Assembly (NCBI GenBank): GCA_900544335.1
Contig: UQUS01000016.1
Coordinates: 1 to 38,772, forward strand
DNA length: 38,772 nucleotides
Reading direction: 5' to 3'
Source of the DNA: an uncultured Sutterella sp.
Lineage (GTDB): Bacteria; Pseudomonadota; Gammaproteobacteria; Burkholderiales; Burkholderiaceae_F
The number at the start of each line of letters is the position of its first letter. The first letter of the stretch is position 1. The notes under the pieces are model-generated. The model did not search any database. It saw only the letters and a program-made list of their open reading frames with translations, and had not been told where the DNA came from. Below are positions 5,813 through 15,029 of this stretch, piece after piece. Position numbers and translations under genes: made by a program.

Positions 5813-8452
5813 ATGCGCGAAACATATTCACCTCAAGAAATCGAAGCCGCCGTTCAATCGGACTGGCTCAAAAGGGACGTTTACCGCGCCGTCGAGCATG
5901 CGCTGGACGGACAGGGCAAAGAAAAGCCCAAATACTACGTCTGTTCGATGTTGCCTTACCCGTCGGGTAAGCTCCACATGGGACACGTACGTAACTACAC
6001 CTTGAACGATGTCTTGTACCGGTACCGTCGCATGACCGGATACAACGTCATGACCCCGATGGGGTGGGACTCGTTCGGGCTCCCGGCCGAAAACGCTGCC
6101 TTAAGTAAGAAGGTTCTTCCTTCGGAGTGGACCTACAAGAATATCGCTGACATGAAAGAGCAGATGCGCCCGCTGGGCCTGGCTTTTGACTGGTCGCGCG
6201 AAGTGACGACGTGCAAGCCCGAGTATTACCGCTGGAATCAGTGGATTTTCTTAAAGATGCTCGAGCGCGGCATTGCGTACCGTAAGACGCAGATTGTCAA
6301 CTGGGACCCGGTCGATAAGACCGTTCTTGCGAACGAACAAGTGATCGACGGCAAGGGCTGGCGGTCCGGCGCCAAGGTCGAAAAGCGTGAGATTCCGGGT
6401 TACTACCTCGGAATTACGCAGTATGCCGACGAACTGCTGGCGGACTTAGACAAGCTGACGGGCTGGCCCGAACAGGTGCGTCGCATGCAGCACCACTGGA
6501 TCGGAAAGAGCACGGGTGTGAACATTTCCTTCCCCTATGAACTTGACGGGGAAAAGAAGTTATTGAATGTGTACACGACACGTGCCGATACGCTCATGGG
6601 CGTCACGTTCGTTGCCGTCGCATCCGAGCATCCGATTGCCAAACGCATTGCCCGTGACAACGAGCAAATCCGTGCCTTCTGTGACGAATGCGCCAAGGGT
6701 TCCGTGTCCGAAGCCGACATGGCAACCATGGAAAAGAAAGGTATTCGCACGGGCTTTTACGTGACGCACCCCTTAACGGGTGAGCCCATCGAAGTCTGGG
6801 TCGGCAACTACGTGTTAATGAGTTACGGCGAAGGTGCCGTCATGGGCGTGCCTGCGCACGACGAACGCGACTTTGCCTTTGCCAAGAAGTTCGGCATCAA
6901 GATTGTTCAAACATGCCAGGTTCCGGGAGAAACCTTTAGCGATAAAGCTTGGCAGGAGTGGTACGGCGATAAGACCTTGCCCTTAACACTCGTGAATTCC
7001 GGCAAGTTCAACGGCATGAATTTACATGATGCCATCGATGCGATTGCCGCCGAGCTTTCTTCCAAGGGACTCGGACACAAACAAACGCAGTTCCGCCTGC
7101 GCGACTGGGGTATTTCCCGTCAGCGTTATTGGGGAACTCCGATTCCGATTATTCACTGCCCCAAGTGCGGTCCTGTTCCGGTTCCGGAAAAAGATCTCCC
7201 GGTACTCCTGCCGGAAAACCTCGTTCCGGACGGCTCGGGCAATCCGCTGACCAAGTGCGAAGAATTCCTCAATTGCACGTGCCCGAAGTGCGGAGCTCCG
7301 GCTCGGCGTGAAACCGACACGATGGATACCTTCGTCGATAGTTCTTGGTACTACATGCGCTACTGCTCGCCCGATTGCCATACGGCCATGGTCGATGAGC
7401 GCAACGACTACTGGAGCCCGATGGATCAGTACATCGGCGGTATCGAACACGCCGTGTTGCACCTGCTCTATGCGCGCTTTTGGACCAAGGTCATGCGCGA
7501 CTTAGGCCTTGTGAAATTCGACGAACCGTTCACACGGCTCTTTACACAAGGAATGCTCACGGCCGAATGCTTCTACCGTGATCTTCCGGACGGGCATAAG
7601 CGCTGGTACTACCCGAACGAAATCACGGTCGAGTACGACGAAAAAGGTCGCCCCTCGCGCGTGATTGCCAACGACGACGGTCTGCCGGTTATGTCCGGCG
7701 GCATCGAAAAGATGAGTAAGAGCAAGAACAACGTCGTCGAGCCGGGCGACATCATCAAAAAGTTCGGTGCCGATACGGCCCGTACGTTTGTGATGTTCGC
7801 AGGGCCCCCCGATCAGTCCGCGGCGTGGTCCAACTCGGGTGCCGAAGGTACGTACCGGTTCCTGCGCCGTCTGTGGGCTTGGGCCTATGCGCATCAAAAG
7901 GTTCTTGAGCCGACGAAAGAAGCGTTTGACTTTACGCACGCCTCTCACAAGGTCAAAGAATTCCGCCGCGACATGTATGTGAACTTAAAGCAGGCCGAGG
8001 CAGACTTTGATCGTATGCAGTACAACACCGTTGTATCCGCCACGATGAAGATGATGAATCTGATCGACGGATTTACTGCCGATGATGAGATGTCGAAAAA
8101 AGCGCTTTCCGAGGCGTTCGGTATTCTGATTCGCACGCTTTATCCGATTGCGCCTCACATTACGACGACAATCTGGAACGAGCTCGGATTTGCCGCTGCC
8201 TTCGGTTGCGACCTACTGGATGCCCCGTGGCCGACCGTTGATGAAAACGCGCTTGTCGCTGATGAAATCAAGATTGTCGTCCAGGTAAACGGCAAACTGC
8301 GCGGTCAGATTCTCGTCGATGCCGATGCCGACCGTGAGACCATCGAGAAAACGGCGCTTGCCAATCCCGATGTTCAACGCTTTGTCGGAACTTTGACGGT
8401 TCGCAAAGTCATTTACGTCACAGGCAAACTTGTGAACGTTGTGGCTAAGTAA
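5813..8452 (+). CDS. leuS: Leucyl-tRNA synthetase
   Basis: Class I synthetase charging tRNA-Leu; 879 residues, typical for bacteria (E. coli 860). The HIGH motif is PYPSGKLHMGHVRNYT (HMGH at 55-58). The CP1 editing domain shows the threonine-rich TTRADTLMGVTFVAVA and the editing-site MGVPAHDERDFAFAKKFGI. A zinc-type insert has CPKCG and a later CTCPKCGAP. The signature KMSKSKNNVVEPGD has KMSKS at 633-637. The C-terminal tRNA-binding domain ends VQVNGKLRGQI...VRKVIYVTGKLVNVV. The start is the ATG at 5813 (MRETYSPQEIEAAVQ), which fits the family although no strong ribosome site precedes it. It is monocistronic, ending in an intrinsic terminator. Confidence 0.97.
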   Translation: MRETYSPQEIEAAVQSDWLKRDVYRAVEHALDGQGKEKPKYYVCSMLPYPSGKLHMGHVRNYTLNDVLYRYRRMTGYNVMTPMGWDSFGLPAENAALSKKVLPSEWTYKNIADMKEQMRPLGLAFDWSREVTTCKPEYYRWNQWIFLKMLERGIAYRKTQIVNWDPVDKTVLANEQVIDGKGWRSGAKVEKREIPGYYLGITQYADELLADLDKLTGWPEQVRRMQHHWIGKSTGVNISFPYELDGEKKLLNVYTTRADTLMGVTFVAVASEHPIAKRIARDNEQIRAFCDECAKGSVSEADMATMEKKGIRTGFYVTHPLTGEPIEVWVGNYVLMSYGEGAVMGVPAHDERDFAFAKKFGIKIVQTCQVPGETFSDKAWQEWYGDKTLPLTLVNSGKFNGMNLHDAIDAIAAELSSKGLGHKQTQFRLRDWGISRQRYWGTPIPIIHCPKCGPVPVPEKDLPVLLPENLVPDGSGNPLTKCEEFLNCTCPKCGAPARRETDTMDTFVDSSWYYMRYCSPDCHTAMVDERNDYWSPMDQYIGGIEHAVLHLLYARFWTKVMRDLGLVKFDEPFTRLFTQGMLTAECFYRDLPDGHKRWYYPNEITVEYDEKGRPSRVIANDDGLPVMSGGIEKMSKSKNNVVEPGDIIKKFGADTARTFVMFAGPPDQSAAWSNSGAEGTYRFLRRLWAWAYAHQKVLEPTKEAFDFTHASHKVKEFRRDMYVNLKQAEADFDRMQYNTVVSATMKMMNLIDGFTADDEMSKKALSEAFGILIRTLYPIAPHITTTIWNELGFAAAFGCDLLDAPWPTVDENALVADEIKIVVQVNGKLRGQILVDADADRETIEKTALANPDVQRFVGTLTVRKVIYVTGKLVNVVAK

Positions 8453-8474
8453 CCGCCGCTCATAGCCGGTCCGA

Positions 8475-8514
8475 AACACCGAGCCCTTCTTGCAGGAGCT
8501 CGGTGTTTTCTTTT
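8475..8514 (+). terminator. Rho-independent terminator of leuS
   Basis: Stem ACACCGAGC / GCTCGGTGT with a ~12-nt loop, then TTTCTTTT. It starts 22 bases after the leuS stop and separates leuS from the convergent autotransporter gene. Confidence 0.85.
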
Positions 8515-11059
8515 ACCAGTTTTGCCTGTATTCGATACGCACGTAACTGGTCTTTTCCGAGCGTTCCGAACGAGCGATGCCGGCCGTCAAATCCACGTGC
8601 CAGTCTTCGGTCGTCACCTTCCCCGTAGGCTTGGCGCCGAATCCGAAAATCCCGCCTTCCGTCACGGGAACTTCGCGCGAGGACGCCAGATTAATCGCTG
8701 CCTCGGCCCGAACGGACCAAGAGCTTGTCGAGGTAAAGTCTGCGTAATCCGAGTTCCTCTGTCCGGTTGCAAGCGCGGCATGCGCCTTCCATTTACGCTC
8801 GCCTAAATACGCCTTGCCGATTAGGCCAAACGAAGGCTGAATCGAGTAATCGGCGATATCCCACCGACCGGAAACCTGAGCTCCGGTTGAAACGCTACCC
8901 CACATGCGTTTCTTAGCCTCGGTTTTAAACCCGATGCCGTCATGTCCTGCGTTCTGATCGTGGTGTCGAATATCCCCATCGGACATCTTGCCGTAATAAA
9001 GGTTCGCTCCGACAAAAGGCTTGAGAAGAACCGAGTCCCCGAATGTCGTATCCACGCGTGCCCCTAAGGCGGCCAAAAGGAGTTCGGGCTCGGTTTTAAA
9101 ACGGTGCCCTGCCGCAAGTTGCTTGGCCGTCAGTTGCGCCTTAGCGACCGTCGCCCCCAAACGCAAAGCGCTTTTCTCGTTAAGGTGTTTTTCTAGGCTC
9201 ACGCCTAATGAGGCAACCGACCCGTCCGTATTGATGGCGTCTCCCCTTGTGTCGTCTGCATCGAACTTCGTGCCGGAAAACACGGCACTCGCACTCCACG
9301 TGTCCGTCAGATCCGTATCGACCCCGAGGCGAACGGTTGTGAGTGTTGAGCGATTTGTCGCATCCGAGAGACGCAGTTTTTCACTTTCCAAAGTCACCCA
9401 CCAGTGATTTTCTTGTGCCGTACGCAAAATGGGTCTTTGAAGGAGTCTATCGTGTGTGCTGTCAAAAGCACGCTCGGCATAAACCAGCGTTCGAGACGAG
9501 AAGGGGAGGAAAACCGCCGTATCCACAAGTTGCACGAAAGCGTTCTCACCGACTTGGGTATCTCGAATGGCTGTACGAATAAATTCTTCGCCCGGTGCAG
9601 AAAAGGCCCCCGAATACCATCTTTCTTCCGTTTCCTGAACGCAATGGAACGCCTTAAGTCCTACCGCGTTTTGCATCAAGTGCCGCTCAATGCGAAGTCC
9701 GTTTTGCGTCGGAACAACCTTCCCGCGCCCGACCGTTGTCCCGATTAAATGAACATTACCGTTTGCAATCACGCGCGAGAAGCCGGGCAAGGTAATATCC
9801 GAAGGACTCCCGTCCCAGCCGTGAATAACAAGTTCCGAACCCTCGGATACCGTTATCGTCGGTTCCGGTGTTTGTGCCGGTGCGCGTCGCATACGACGCA
9901 CGTTAGTCGGCGTTTCTTCGGATGTCTCAGGCTTTGAATACTTCCAAATGATGCGACCGTCCTGTCCGACAGCGATTCCTGAGGAGGCGACCGTGCCCTC
10001 AAAATTCTCCCCGACGCGAATTAAGAGGCTCTGTCCTTGCCCTTCCGGAAATGAAACGGAGTCCAGACTTTCCAGAACAATGCTCGGACGCACCGACCCG
10101 CAGGTCACCGCGGCATCGTTAACAAGGCCGACAATTTTCGTTTGAAGTGAATTCAAATCCTCTTGTGACTCCGCCGGAATAAGCGACAAAGCGGCCTTTC
10201 CCGTCACATGAATCGTCCCGCCGGTGCCTCGCGTGTTTAGGCCGGCATAGCCTTCCGTCTCCGAAAAATCATTCGGCCTAAGAGAGCCTGCGTGCACAAT
10301 AGTTCCGGCATGCCGACCGATAATCTCTAATGTTCCGCTTGTGACATCAAGCGTACCGATTTTAAGAAATGACCGACGTGGGAAAGACGGGTCGTCCTGA
10401 ATGACCACATTCGTTGAGGTTCCCTCCGACGCTCCTGACGGAGGCTCCCATAAGGTCAATGTTCCGATTGTGCCCTGCCCGATCAGTGTTGCATTAACGC
10501 CGGAAAAATCCAAAAAGCCCTTCCCGAAATCAAAGTCGCCCGTAAGGTTAACCGTCGTTCTGTCTGCGCCTTTCCTTGCAACGAACTCCCATCGAGCTCC
10601 TAACTCCGACAGATCTCGCACGACCGTTCCTGCGTTGATAGAAACGTCACAATTGGCAGATTCCCTCGGCTTTTCCCCGGCAAAAAGTATCCCGACGCCG
10701 CTGTTGCCTTCTGCTTCGATTGAAAAATCGGACAAGTCATACGAGTTAAAAATTGAGTCCGTCTGCTTCTCACTATCAACGTTGTAAGCGATGCCTTCCT
10801 TTCGCTTGTCCAGGATACGAATGCCATAGAAGTCATAGCCCTCGTCTTCTTCGTCTATCACTTTTTGGATAGCCGCATCAATCGTCTCATAGGTCGCGGA
10901 ATCTTTTTCGACACTCAGTTCAATGGGAAAGACCGATTCGGCACTCACGCCCCCCGAAGCGCTGATAAACGCACCGACGACACACGTTAAACCGAACATC
11001 TTCACCGGAAAACATTTTCGGGGAGGCGGCTCTCCCCGATTTGCTGCTGCGTCATTCAT
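8513..11059 (-). CDS. Autotransporter with C-terminal outer-membrane beta-barrel
   Basis: 848 residues. The N-terminus has a basic stretch then a hydrophobic core (MFGLTCVVGAFISASGGVSA, ~21-40), a signal peptide with cleavage likely after VSA. The long n-region suggests either an extended signal or a start at Met21. Residues ~45-530 form a repetitive beta-rich passenger with many short strands such as GTLEIIGRHAGTIVHAG, typical of a beta-helix. The last ~290 residues, from ENHWWVTLESEKLRL, form the PF03797 autotransporter barrel and end in an aromatic residue (EYRQNW), as needed for outer-membrane insertion. The passenger has no recognised catalytic motif; an adhesin role is inference. The ATG at 11059 follows GGGGGA. 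An upstream terminator separates it from the permease gene, so it has its own promoter. Confidence 0.88.
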   Translation of the reverse strand: MNDAAANRGEPPPRKCFPVKMFGLTCVVGAFISASGGVSAESVFPIELSVEKDSATYETIDAAIQKVIDEEDEGYDFYGIRILDKRKEGIAYNVDSEKQTDSIFNSYDLSDFSIEAEGNSGVGILFAGEKPRESANCDVSINAGTVVRDLSELGARWEFVARKGADRTTVNLTGDFDFGKGFLDFSGVNATLIGQGTIGTLTLWEPPSGASEGTSTNVVIQDDPSFPRRSFLKIGTLDVTSGTLEIIGRHAGTIVHAGSLRPNDFSETEGYAGLNTRGTGGTIHVTGKAALSLIPAESQEDLNSLQTKIVGLVNDAAVTCGSVRPSIVLESLDSVSFPEGQGQSLLIRVGENFEGTVASSGIAVGQDGRIIWKYSKPETSEETPTNVRRMRRAPAQTPEPTITVSEGSELVIHGWDGSPSDITLPGFSRVIANGNVHLIGTTVGRGKVVPTQNGLRIERHLMQNAVGLKAFHCVQETEERWYSGAFSAPGEEFIRTAIRDTQVGENAFVQLVDTAVFLPFSSRTLVYAERAFDSTHDRLLQRPILRTAQENHWWVTLESEKLRLSDATNRSTLTTVRLGVDTDLTDTWSASAVFSGTKFDADDTRGDAINTDGSVASLGVSLEKHLNEKSALRLGATVAKAQLTAKQLAAGHRFKTEPELLLAALGARVDTTFGDSVLLKPFVGANLYYGKMSDGDIRHHDQNAGHDGIGFKTEAKKRMWGSVSTGAQVSGRWDIADYSIQPSFGLIGKAYLGERKWKAHAALATGQRNSDYADFTSTSSWSVRAEAAINLASSREVPVTEGGIFGFGAKPTGKVTTEDWHVDLTAGIARSERSEKTSYVRIEYRQNW

Positions 11060-11093
11060 AATTTCCCCCTTTTTCGAGTACAGAACGCAGACA

Positions 11094-11131
11094 AAAAGAC
11101 CGACGAGCGCCCGCGCGCCCGACGGTCGGCA
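11094..11131 (-). terminator. Rho-independent terminator after the antiporter-like gene
   Basis: Read on the minus strand, a GC-rich stem GACCGTCGGGCGC / GCGCTCGTCGGTC is followed by TTTTT. It lies in the 90-bp gap between the permease stop and the autotransporter start. Confidence 0.8.
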
Positions 11132-11149
11132 TTTGAAAAAACTAACTAC

Positions 11150-12556
11150 CTATACGAAAAACCAAACCACCAATGCGAACGTCGGGCAGAGAATGCCCAC
11201 GGACCAAACCATATAACCGAAGAAACTCGGCATCTTGATGCCGCGCTGACGGACAATCGAAACCGTCATGAGGTTGGGAGCGTTTCCGATGTAAGAAAGA
11301 GCTCCCATAAAGACCGCGCCCATCGAGATGGCCATCAAAGCCTTGGCGTGAACCGTCATCAGAATCTCCGCATCGCCGCCCGCGAGGTTAAAGAACGCTA
11401 GATACGTCGGAGCGTTATCTAAGAACGCCGAAAGCGAACCGGTCATCCAGAAATACATACCGTTGTTGTGCGCTCCTTCGGCCGTCGTCACCAAAGAAAC
11501 GAGCGGAGCGAAAACGCCGTCCGGACCGGCTTTGAGCATTTCGAGCACCGGCACGATGCACACGAAGATACCGAAAAAGAGTTTGGAAATTTCTTTAATC
11601 GGCTCAAAGTTAAAGTGATTGACCGCGTGAACCTGTTCCTGTGTTGTGAAATAACTTAAAAGAGCCAGCGTCACAAAGCACGCGTCACGGACAAGACCTT
11701 GTAACGGCAAATGCACACCGAGGACGGTAAATTCAATACCCGGCTGCCAAACGCCGCTCATGAGCGTAGCGCCGACCATGCCGGCAAGGTACAGAAAATT
11801 GATACTCCCTTCGATTTGGAAGGGTATCTGCTTTTCCGGATGCGCCACAAACGTATGTTCGGCCTTTTCTCGACGATAACAACACTCATCGATGACAAAA
11901 TAAATCGCCAAAAGAATCCCGACCGTCGTTATCCACGGTAAAAACAAGTGCTCGGCCGTCCAAAAGAAACTCACACCGCGCAAAAATCCGAGGAAAAGCG
12001 GGGGATCGCCGAGCGGCGTGAGGGAGCCGCCGATATTGGCCACAATGAAAATAAAAAAGATAAACGTGTGTGTTGCATGTCGCCGACCCAAGTTGGCATG
12101 AATCAGCGGGCGAATTAAAAGCATCGCCGCACCCGTTGTCCCCATCAGGTTAGCTAAAACGGCACCGACGGCAAGAAAACAGGTGTTAAACACCGGTCGA
12201 CCGGCAAACGTGCTCCGAATATGAATACCGCCGGCAATAATGTACAAAGCACCGACAAATAAAAGGAACGGGATGTAATCGGCTAAAAGCGTGTGCGCAA
12301 TTTCCGTAACGGCAATATCAGAACCGAAGACGCAAAAGAGCGGAACGGCACAAACGAGCGCCCAGCAGACAGCGACCTTGCCGTAGTGATGGTGCCAAAA
12401 ATTCGGAACAACCATCGGGCAAAGTGCCAGACTCAACAAAATACCGGCAAAGGGAATTGCCCAATAGCCGGATAACTCAGCGCCGTTTAACGACGAGGCG
12501 CAAGCCACAAGGGGAGACAAGCCTGCCAAAACGGCAAGCGTGCGTGAAAAACGCAT
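11150..12556 (-). CDS. Ion transporter of the CitMHS/NhaD type (putative sodium:proton antiporter)
   Basis: A 468-residue integral membrane protein with about 11-13 hydrophobic segments over its whole length. Motifs resemble the ion-transporter superfamily group often annotated sodium:proton antiporter or putative citrate transport (PF16980-like): GTTGAAMLLIRPLI (~138-151), IVANIGGSLTPLGDPPLFLG (~170-189) and, in the second half, SLSAFLDNAPTYLAFFNLA and FMGALSYIGNAPNLMTVSI. The two halves each end in a re-entrant Asn/Pro-rich motif, the usual mark of this fold. The N-terminal segment could be read as a signal peptide but is probably the first helix. The substrate cannot be told from sequence. 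The ATG at 12556 follows an AAGGAGG-like site. It is a single gene with its own terminator. Confidence 0.8.
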   Translation of the reverse strand: MRFSRTLAVLAGLSPLVACASSLNGAELSGYWAIPFAGILLSLALCPMVVPNFWHHHYGKVAVCWALVCAVPLFCVFGSDIAVTEIAHTLLADYIPFLLFVGALYIIAGGIHIRSTFAGRPVFNTCFLAVGAVLANLMGTTGAAMLLIRPLIHANLGRRHATHTFIFFIFIVANIGGSLTPLGDPPLFLGFLRGVSFFWTAEHLFLPWITTVGILLAIYFVIDECCYRREKAEHTFVAHPEKQIPFQIEGSINFLYLAGMVGATLMSGVWQPGIEFTVLGVHLPLQGLVRDACFVTLALLSYFTTQEQVHAVNHFNFEPIKEISKLFFGIFVCIVPVLEMLKAGPDGVFAPLVSLVTTAEGAHNNGMYFWMTGSLSAFLDNAPTYLAFFNLAGGDAEILMTVHAKALMAISMGAVFMGALSYIGNAPNLMTVSIVRQRGIKMPSFFGYMVWSVGILCPTFALVVWFFV

Positions 12557-12821
12557 ACTTTCCTCCTTCCTAAGGAAATTGTTCTTCCCCCACCTCCGTA
12601 ACCGATTGTAACTGAATCAGTCTTACCCAGCGGTCGAAAAAGCCCTTTTTTGTTGCGTTTTTGCGTAACACCTTTGACCTACACCAATCGGAAAGCAAGG
12701 GCTACTGCTCTCGAGTTTTCCGAGAAACGCGTCGGCACCTTGCGCTAAAATCTCGTCCACTGTGTCTTCGTCGGGCAACCTGAAAACCCCTGAAGACAAC
12801 AACGCTTTTTTAAGGATTGTC

Positions 12822-14225
12822 ATGAAAGATATTCGTACTCGCATTGCACCGTCTCCGACCGGAATGATGCATTTAGGGACGGCCAGAACGGCAATTTACT
12901 GCTGGGCCGTTGCCCGCCATTTCGGGGGTAAGTTCCTGCTTCGCATTGAAGACACCGACCAGAAACGCTCTACGGCTCAGGCCACCCAGGTCATTCTCGA
13001 CTCGATGAAGTGGCTCGATTTGGACTACGACGAAGGTCCGATTTACCAGATGGACCGTTTGGACCGCTATCGTGAAATCGTCGATCAGATGCTCGCCGAC
13101 GGGCGTGCCTATCGGTGCTACGCCACACCCGAGGAACTCGATCAGATGCGTGCCGAACAGAAAGCCGCCGGACTCAAACCCCGTTACGACGGTCGCTGGC
13201 GTCCGGAAAACTGTGTCGGGAAACCCATTCCCGAGGGCGTGCAACCCGTCATTCGTTTCCGCAATCCCGATGACGGCGAAGTCACCTGGGACGATGCCGT
13301 GTACGGCACGATTACCGTAGCCAACAAGGAACTCGATGACTTAATCATCATGCGCGACGGTATTCCGACCTATAACTTTGCCGTTGTGGTCGATGATTGG
13401 GATATGAAAGTCAGTCACGTCATTCGCGGTGCCGATCACATCAATAACACCCCGCGTCAAATTAACCTGTACCACGCCCTCGGCGCCGAGGTTCCGGTTT
13501 TCGGCCACCTGCCGCTCATTAACGGACCGGACGGACAAAAGCTCTCCAAGCGCCACGGAACCGTCTCGATTCTCGAATACCGCGATCAGGGATTCTTGCC
13601 CGAGGCCGTCGTGAACTACCTGGCTCGCTTGGGCTGGGGCCACGGCAACATGGAAAAATTTACCCGTGAAGAACTCGCGAAGGTTTTCGAACTTAAAGAC
13701 TGCTCGCGCGCAGCCGCTCGCATCGACTTTAAGAAATTCGAATGGCTCAATGCCCAGTATATGAAAGAAGCCGATGACGCACGCCTAGCCAAGTTAGTGA
13801 AACCGCGTATCGAAAAACGCGGCGGACACCCGGAAACCGGTGCCGACCTTGCCGGTGTGTGCAACCTATTAAAGAGCCGAGCTGCGACGCTCGAGGTCCT
13901 GGCTGATGCGGCGATGCTCTTTTACAAGCCCTTAGAGCGCGACCCCCAGGCTGTCAAACTCGCCTTGGCCGACGGCAACCGCGAAGCCTTGACGGCCTTT
14001 GTTCAAGCCATCGAACCCATTGAGGACTTTACTCCGGAAGCCATTTACGGAGCTCTTAAAGCCGTGATGCAAGAAAAGAACATCAAGATGGGACCGATTG
14101 CAACACCGCTTCGCGTCTTAGTTTGCAACGCCGACAAGACGCCGCAAATTGACCGTACGCTCGCGCTTTTCGGGAAAAAGGAAGTCCTGGCGCGCATTGC
14201 GTCGGGTCTGGCGATGGCCGAGTAA
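12822..14225 (+). CDS. gltX: Glutamyl-tRNA synthetase
   Basis: Class Ib synthetase charging tRNA-Glu; 467 residues from the chosen start. The N-terminus RTRIAPSPTGMMHLGTART holds the HIGH-type motif (HLGT at 17-20), followed by FLLRIEDTDQKRS. The signature KLSKRHG holds the KMSKS equivalent at 240-244. The start is the ATG at 12822, 7 nt after AAGGA and beginning MKDIRTRIAPSPTG as the family does. A frame 20 codons longer from 12762 adds sequence not seen in the family. The C-terminal anticodon-binding domain has the usual helical make-up. Both gltX and the convergent smr gene use the terminator at 14244-14288. The 265 bases upstream hold no gene and no clear promoter. Confidence 0.96.
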   Translation: MKDIRTRIAPSPTGMMHLGTARTAIYCWAVARHFGGKFLLRIEDTDQKRSTAQATQVILDSMKWLDLDYDEGPIYQMDRLDRYREIVDQMLADGRAYRCYATPEELDQMRAEQKAAGLKPRYDGRWRPENCVGKPIPEGVQPVIRFRNPDDGEVTWDDAVYGTITVANKELDDLIIMRDGIPTYNFAVVVDDWDMKVSHVIRGADHINNTPRQINLYHALGAEVPVFGHLPLINGPDGQKLSKRHGTVSILEYRDQGFLPEAVVNYLARLGWGHGNMEKFTREELAKVFELKDCSRAAARIDFKKFEWLNAQYMKEADDARLAKLVKPRIEKRGGHPETGADLAGVCNLLKSRAATLEVLADAAMLFYKPLERDPQAVKLALADGNREALTAFVQAIEPIEDFTPEAIYGALKAVMQEKNIKMGPIATPLRVLVCNADKTPQIDRTLALFGKKEVLARIASGLAMAE

Positions 14226-14243
14226 TTCCCGTCGTCAAAAATT

Positions 14244-14288
14244 AAAACCGCTTCGGTTCTTGACGGGAACGGAAGCGGTTTTCTTTTG
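14244..14288. terminator. Bidirectional terminator between gltX and smr
   Basis: Perfect arms AAAACCGCTTC (14244-14254) and GAAGCGGTTTT (14272-14282) with inner pairing GGTTC/GGAAC. T-rich on the plus strand (TTTTCTTTT), with the A-run upstream serving the minus strand. Confidence 0.85.
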
Positions 14289-14293
14289 CTTTC

Positions 14294-15022
14294 TTACTTT
14301 TTAGCGGTCGGTCGTAAGCGAACAATCGTCGCTCCGGCCCCGCCGTCTCGTTCCGGCGGCTGAGCAAACGCGACGACCTCGTCGCGCTGCTTGAGCCAGC
14401 GCCGCACTTTCTCGCGCAAGACCGAAAGCCCTTGCGGCGAGCCGTTTCCTTTGCCGTGAATGATGCGCACACAGTAAAACTCGTGCGCCAAACACTTTTT
14501 GAGAAACGACGAGACGGCCTCTCTGGCCTCCTCGACAAACATCCCGTGTAAATCCAGTTGCGCCATCACGACCCAACGCCCCCGGCGTAAATCGCGGGGA
14601 ACGTCCGGTCCGACGCTCGGGCGGCGAAACGACAATCCGTCTTCGCTTTCGAGAAATTCAATGGAATCGACCTCGTCGCTTAAGGATTCGTCAAGAACCG
14701 CCTTGTTATCGGCAATCGTCTGTTTGGGTTCGGACGAAACATTCTTGGGGTGCGTGGCGCGCGGCGCCGTCCCGAGTGGGACAACGCCGGCTTCGCGCAT
14801 TGCCTCGGTAAAACTAATCGAAGCATCGCGACACGTCGCCTTCAGGCGAATATCCGGAGCACTTTTGACACCGCCCTTTTTCATGGCCTGCAAAAATTCG
14901 AGCGTCTCGTGCGCAATCCGCTTTTGCGCCTGCTCGGTTTTTTCACTTTGCTCCTGCTTCTTGCGTGCTTGCTCTTTCAAGGTTGCGGCCATGCCCTTGA
15001 GCGCATCGAAATTGTTACCCAT
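14294..15022 (-). CDS. Smr-domain protein (Smr/MutS2-type endonuclease domain)
   Basis: 242 residues from the ATG at 15022. The C-terminal ~95 residues are a small MutS-related (Smr) domain. LDLHGMFVEEAREAVSSFL gives the LDLHG motif, IIHGKGNGSPQGLSVLREKV gives the HGKG motif, and the domain ends GAGATIVRLR. Such YdaL-like proteins nick branched or structured nucleic acid, and some act on mRNA at stalled ribosomes; which applies here is unknown. The N-terminal ~75 residues are a Lys/Gln/Glu-rich probable coiled coil (LKEQARKKQEQSEKTEQAQK), followed by a low-complexity linker. The start is set 7 nt after the trxB stop (MGNNFDALKGM); a frame from 15157 would overlap trxB by more than 100 bases and looks spurious. 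It is last in fimV-truA-trxB-smr. Confidence 0.88.
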   Translation of the reverse strand: MGNNFDALKGMAATLKEQARKKQEQSEKTEQAQKRIAHETLEFLQAMKKGGVKSAPDIRLKATCRDASISFTEAMREAGVVPLGTAPRATHPKNVSSEPKQTIADNKAVLDESLSDEVDSIEFLESEDGLSFRRPSVGPDVPRDLRRGRWVVMAQLDLHGMFVEEAREAVSSFLKKCLAHEFYCVRIIHGKGNGSPQGLSVLREKVRRWLKQRDEVVAFAQPPERDGGAGATIVRLRPTAKK

Positions 15023-15029
15023 AGCCGTT

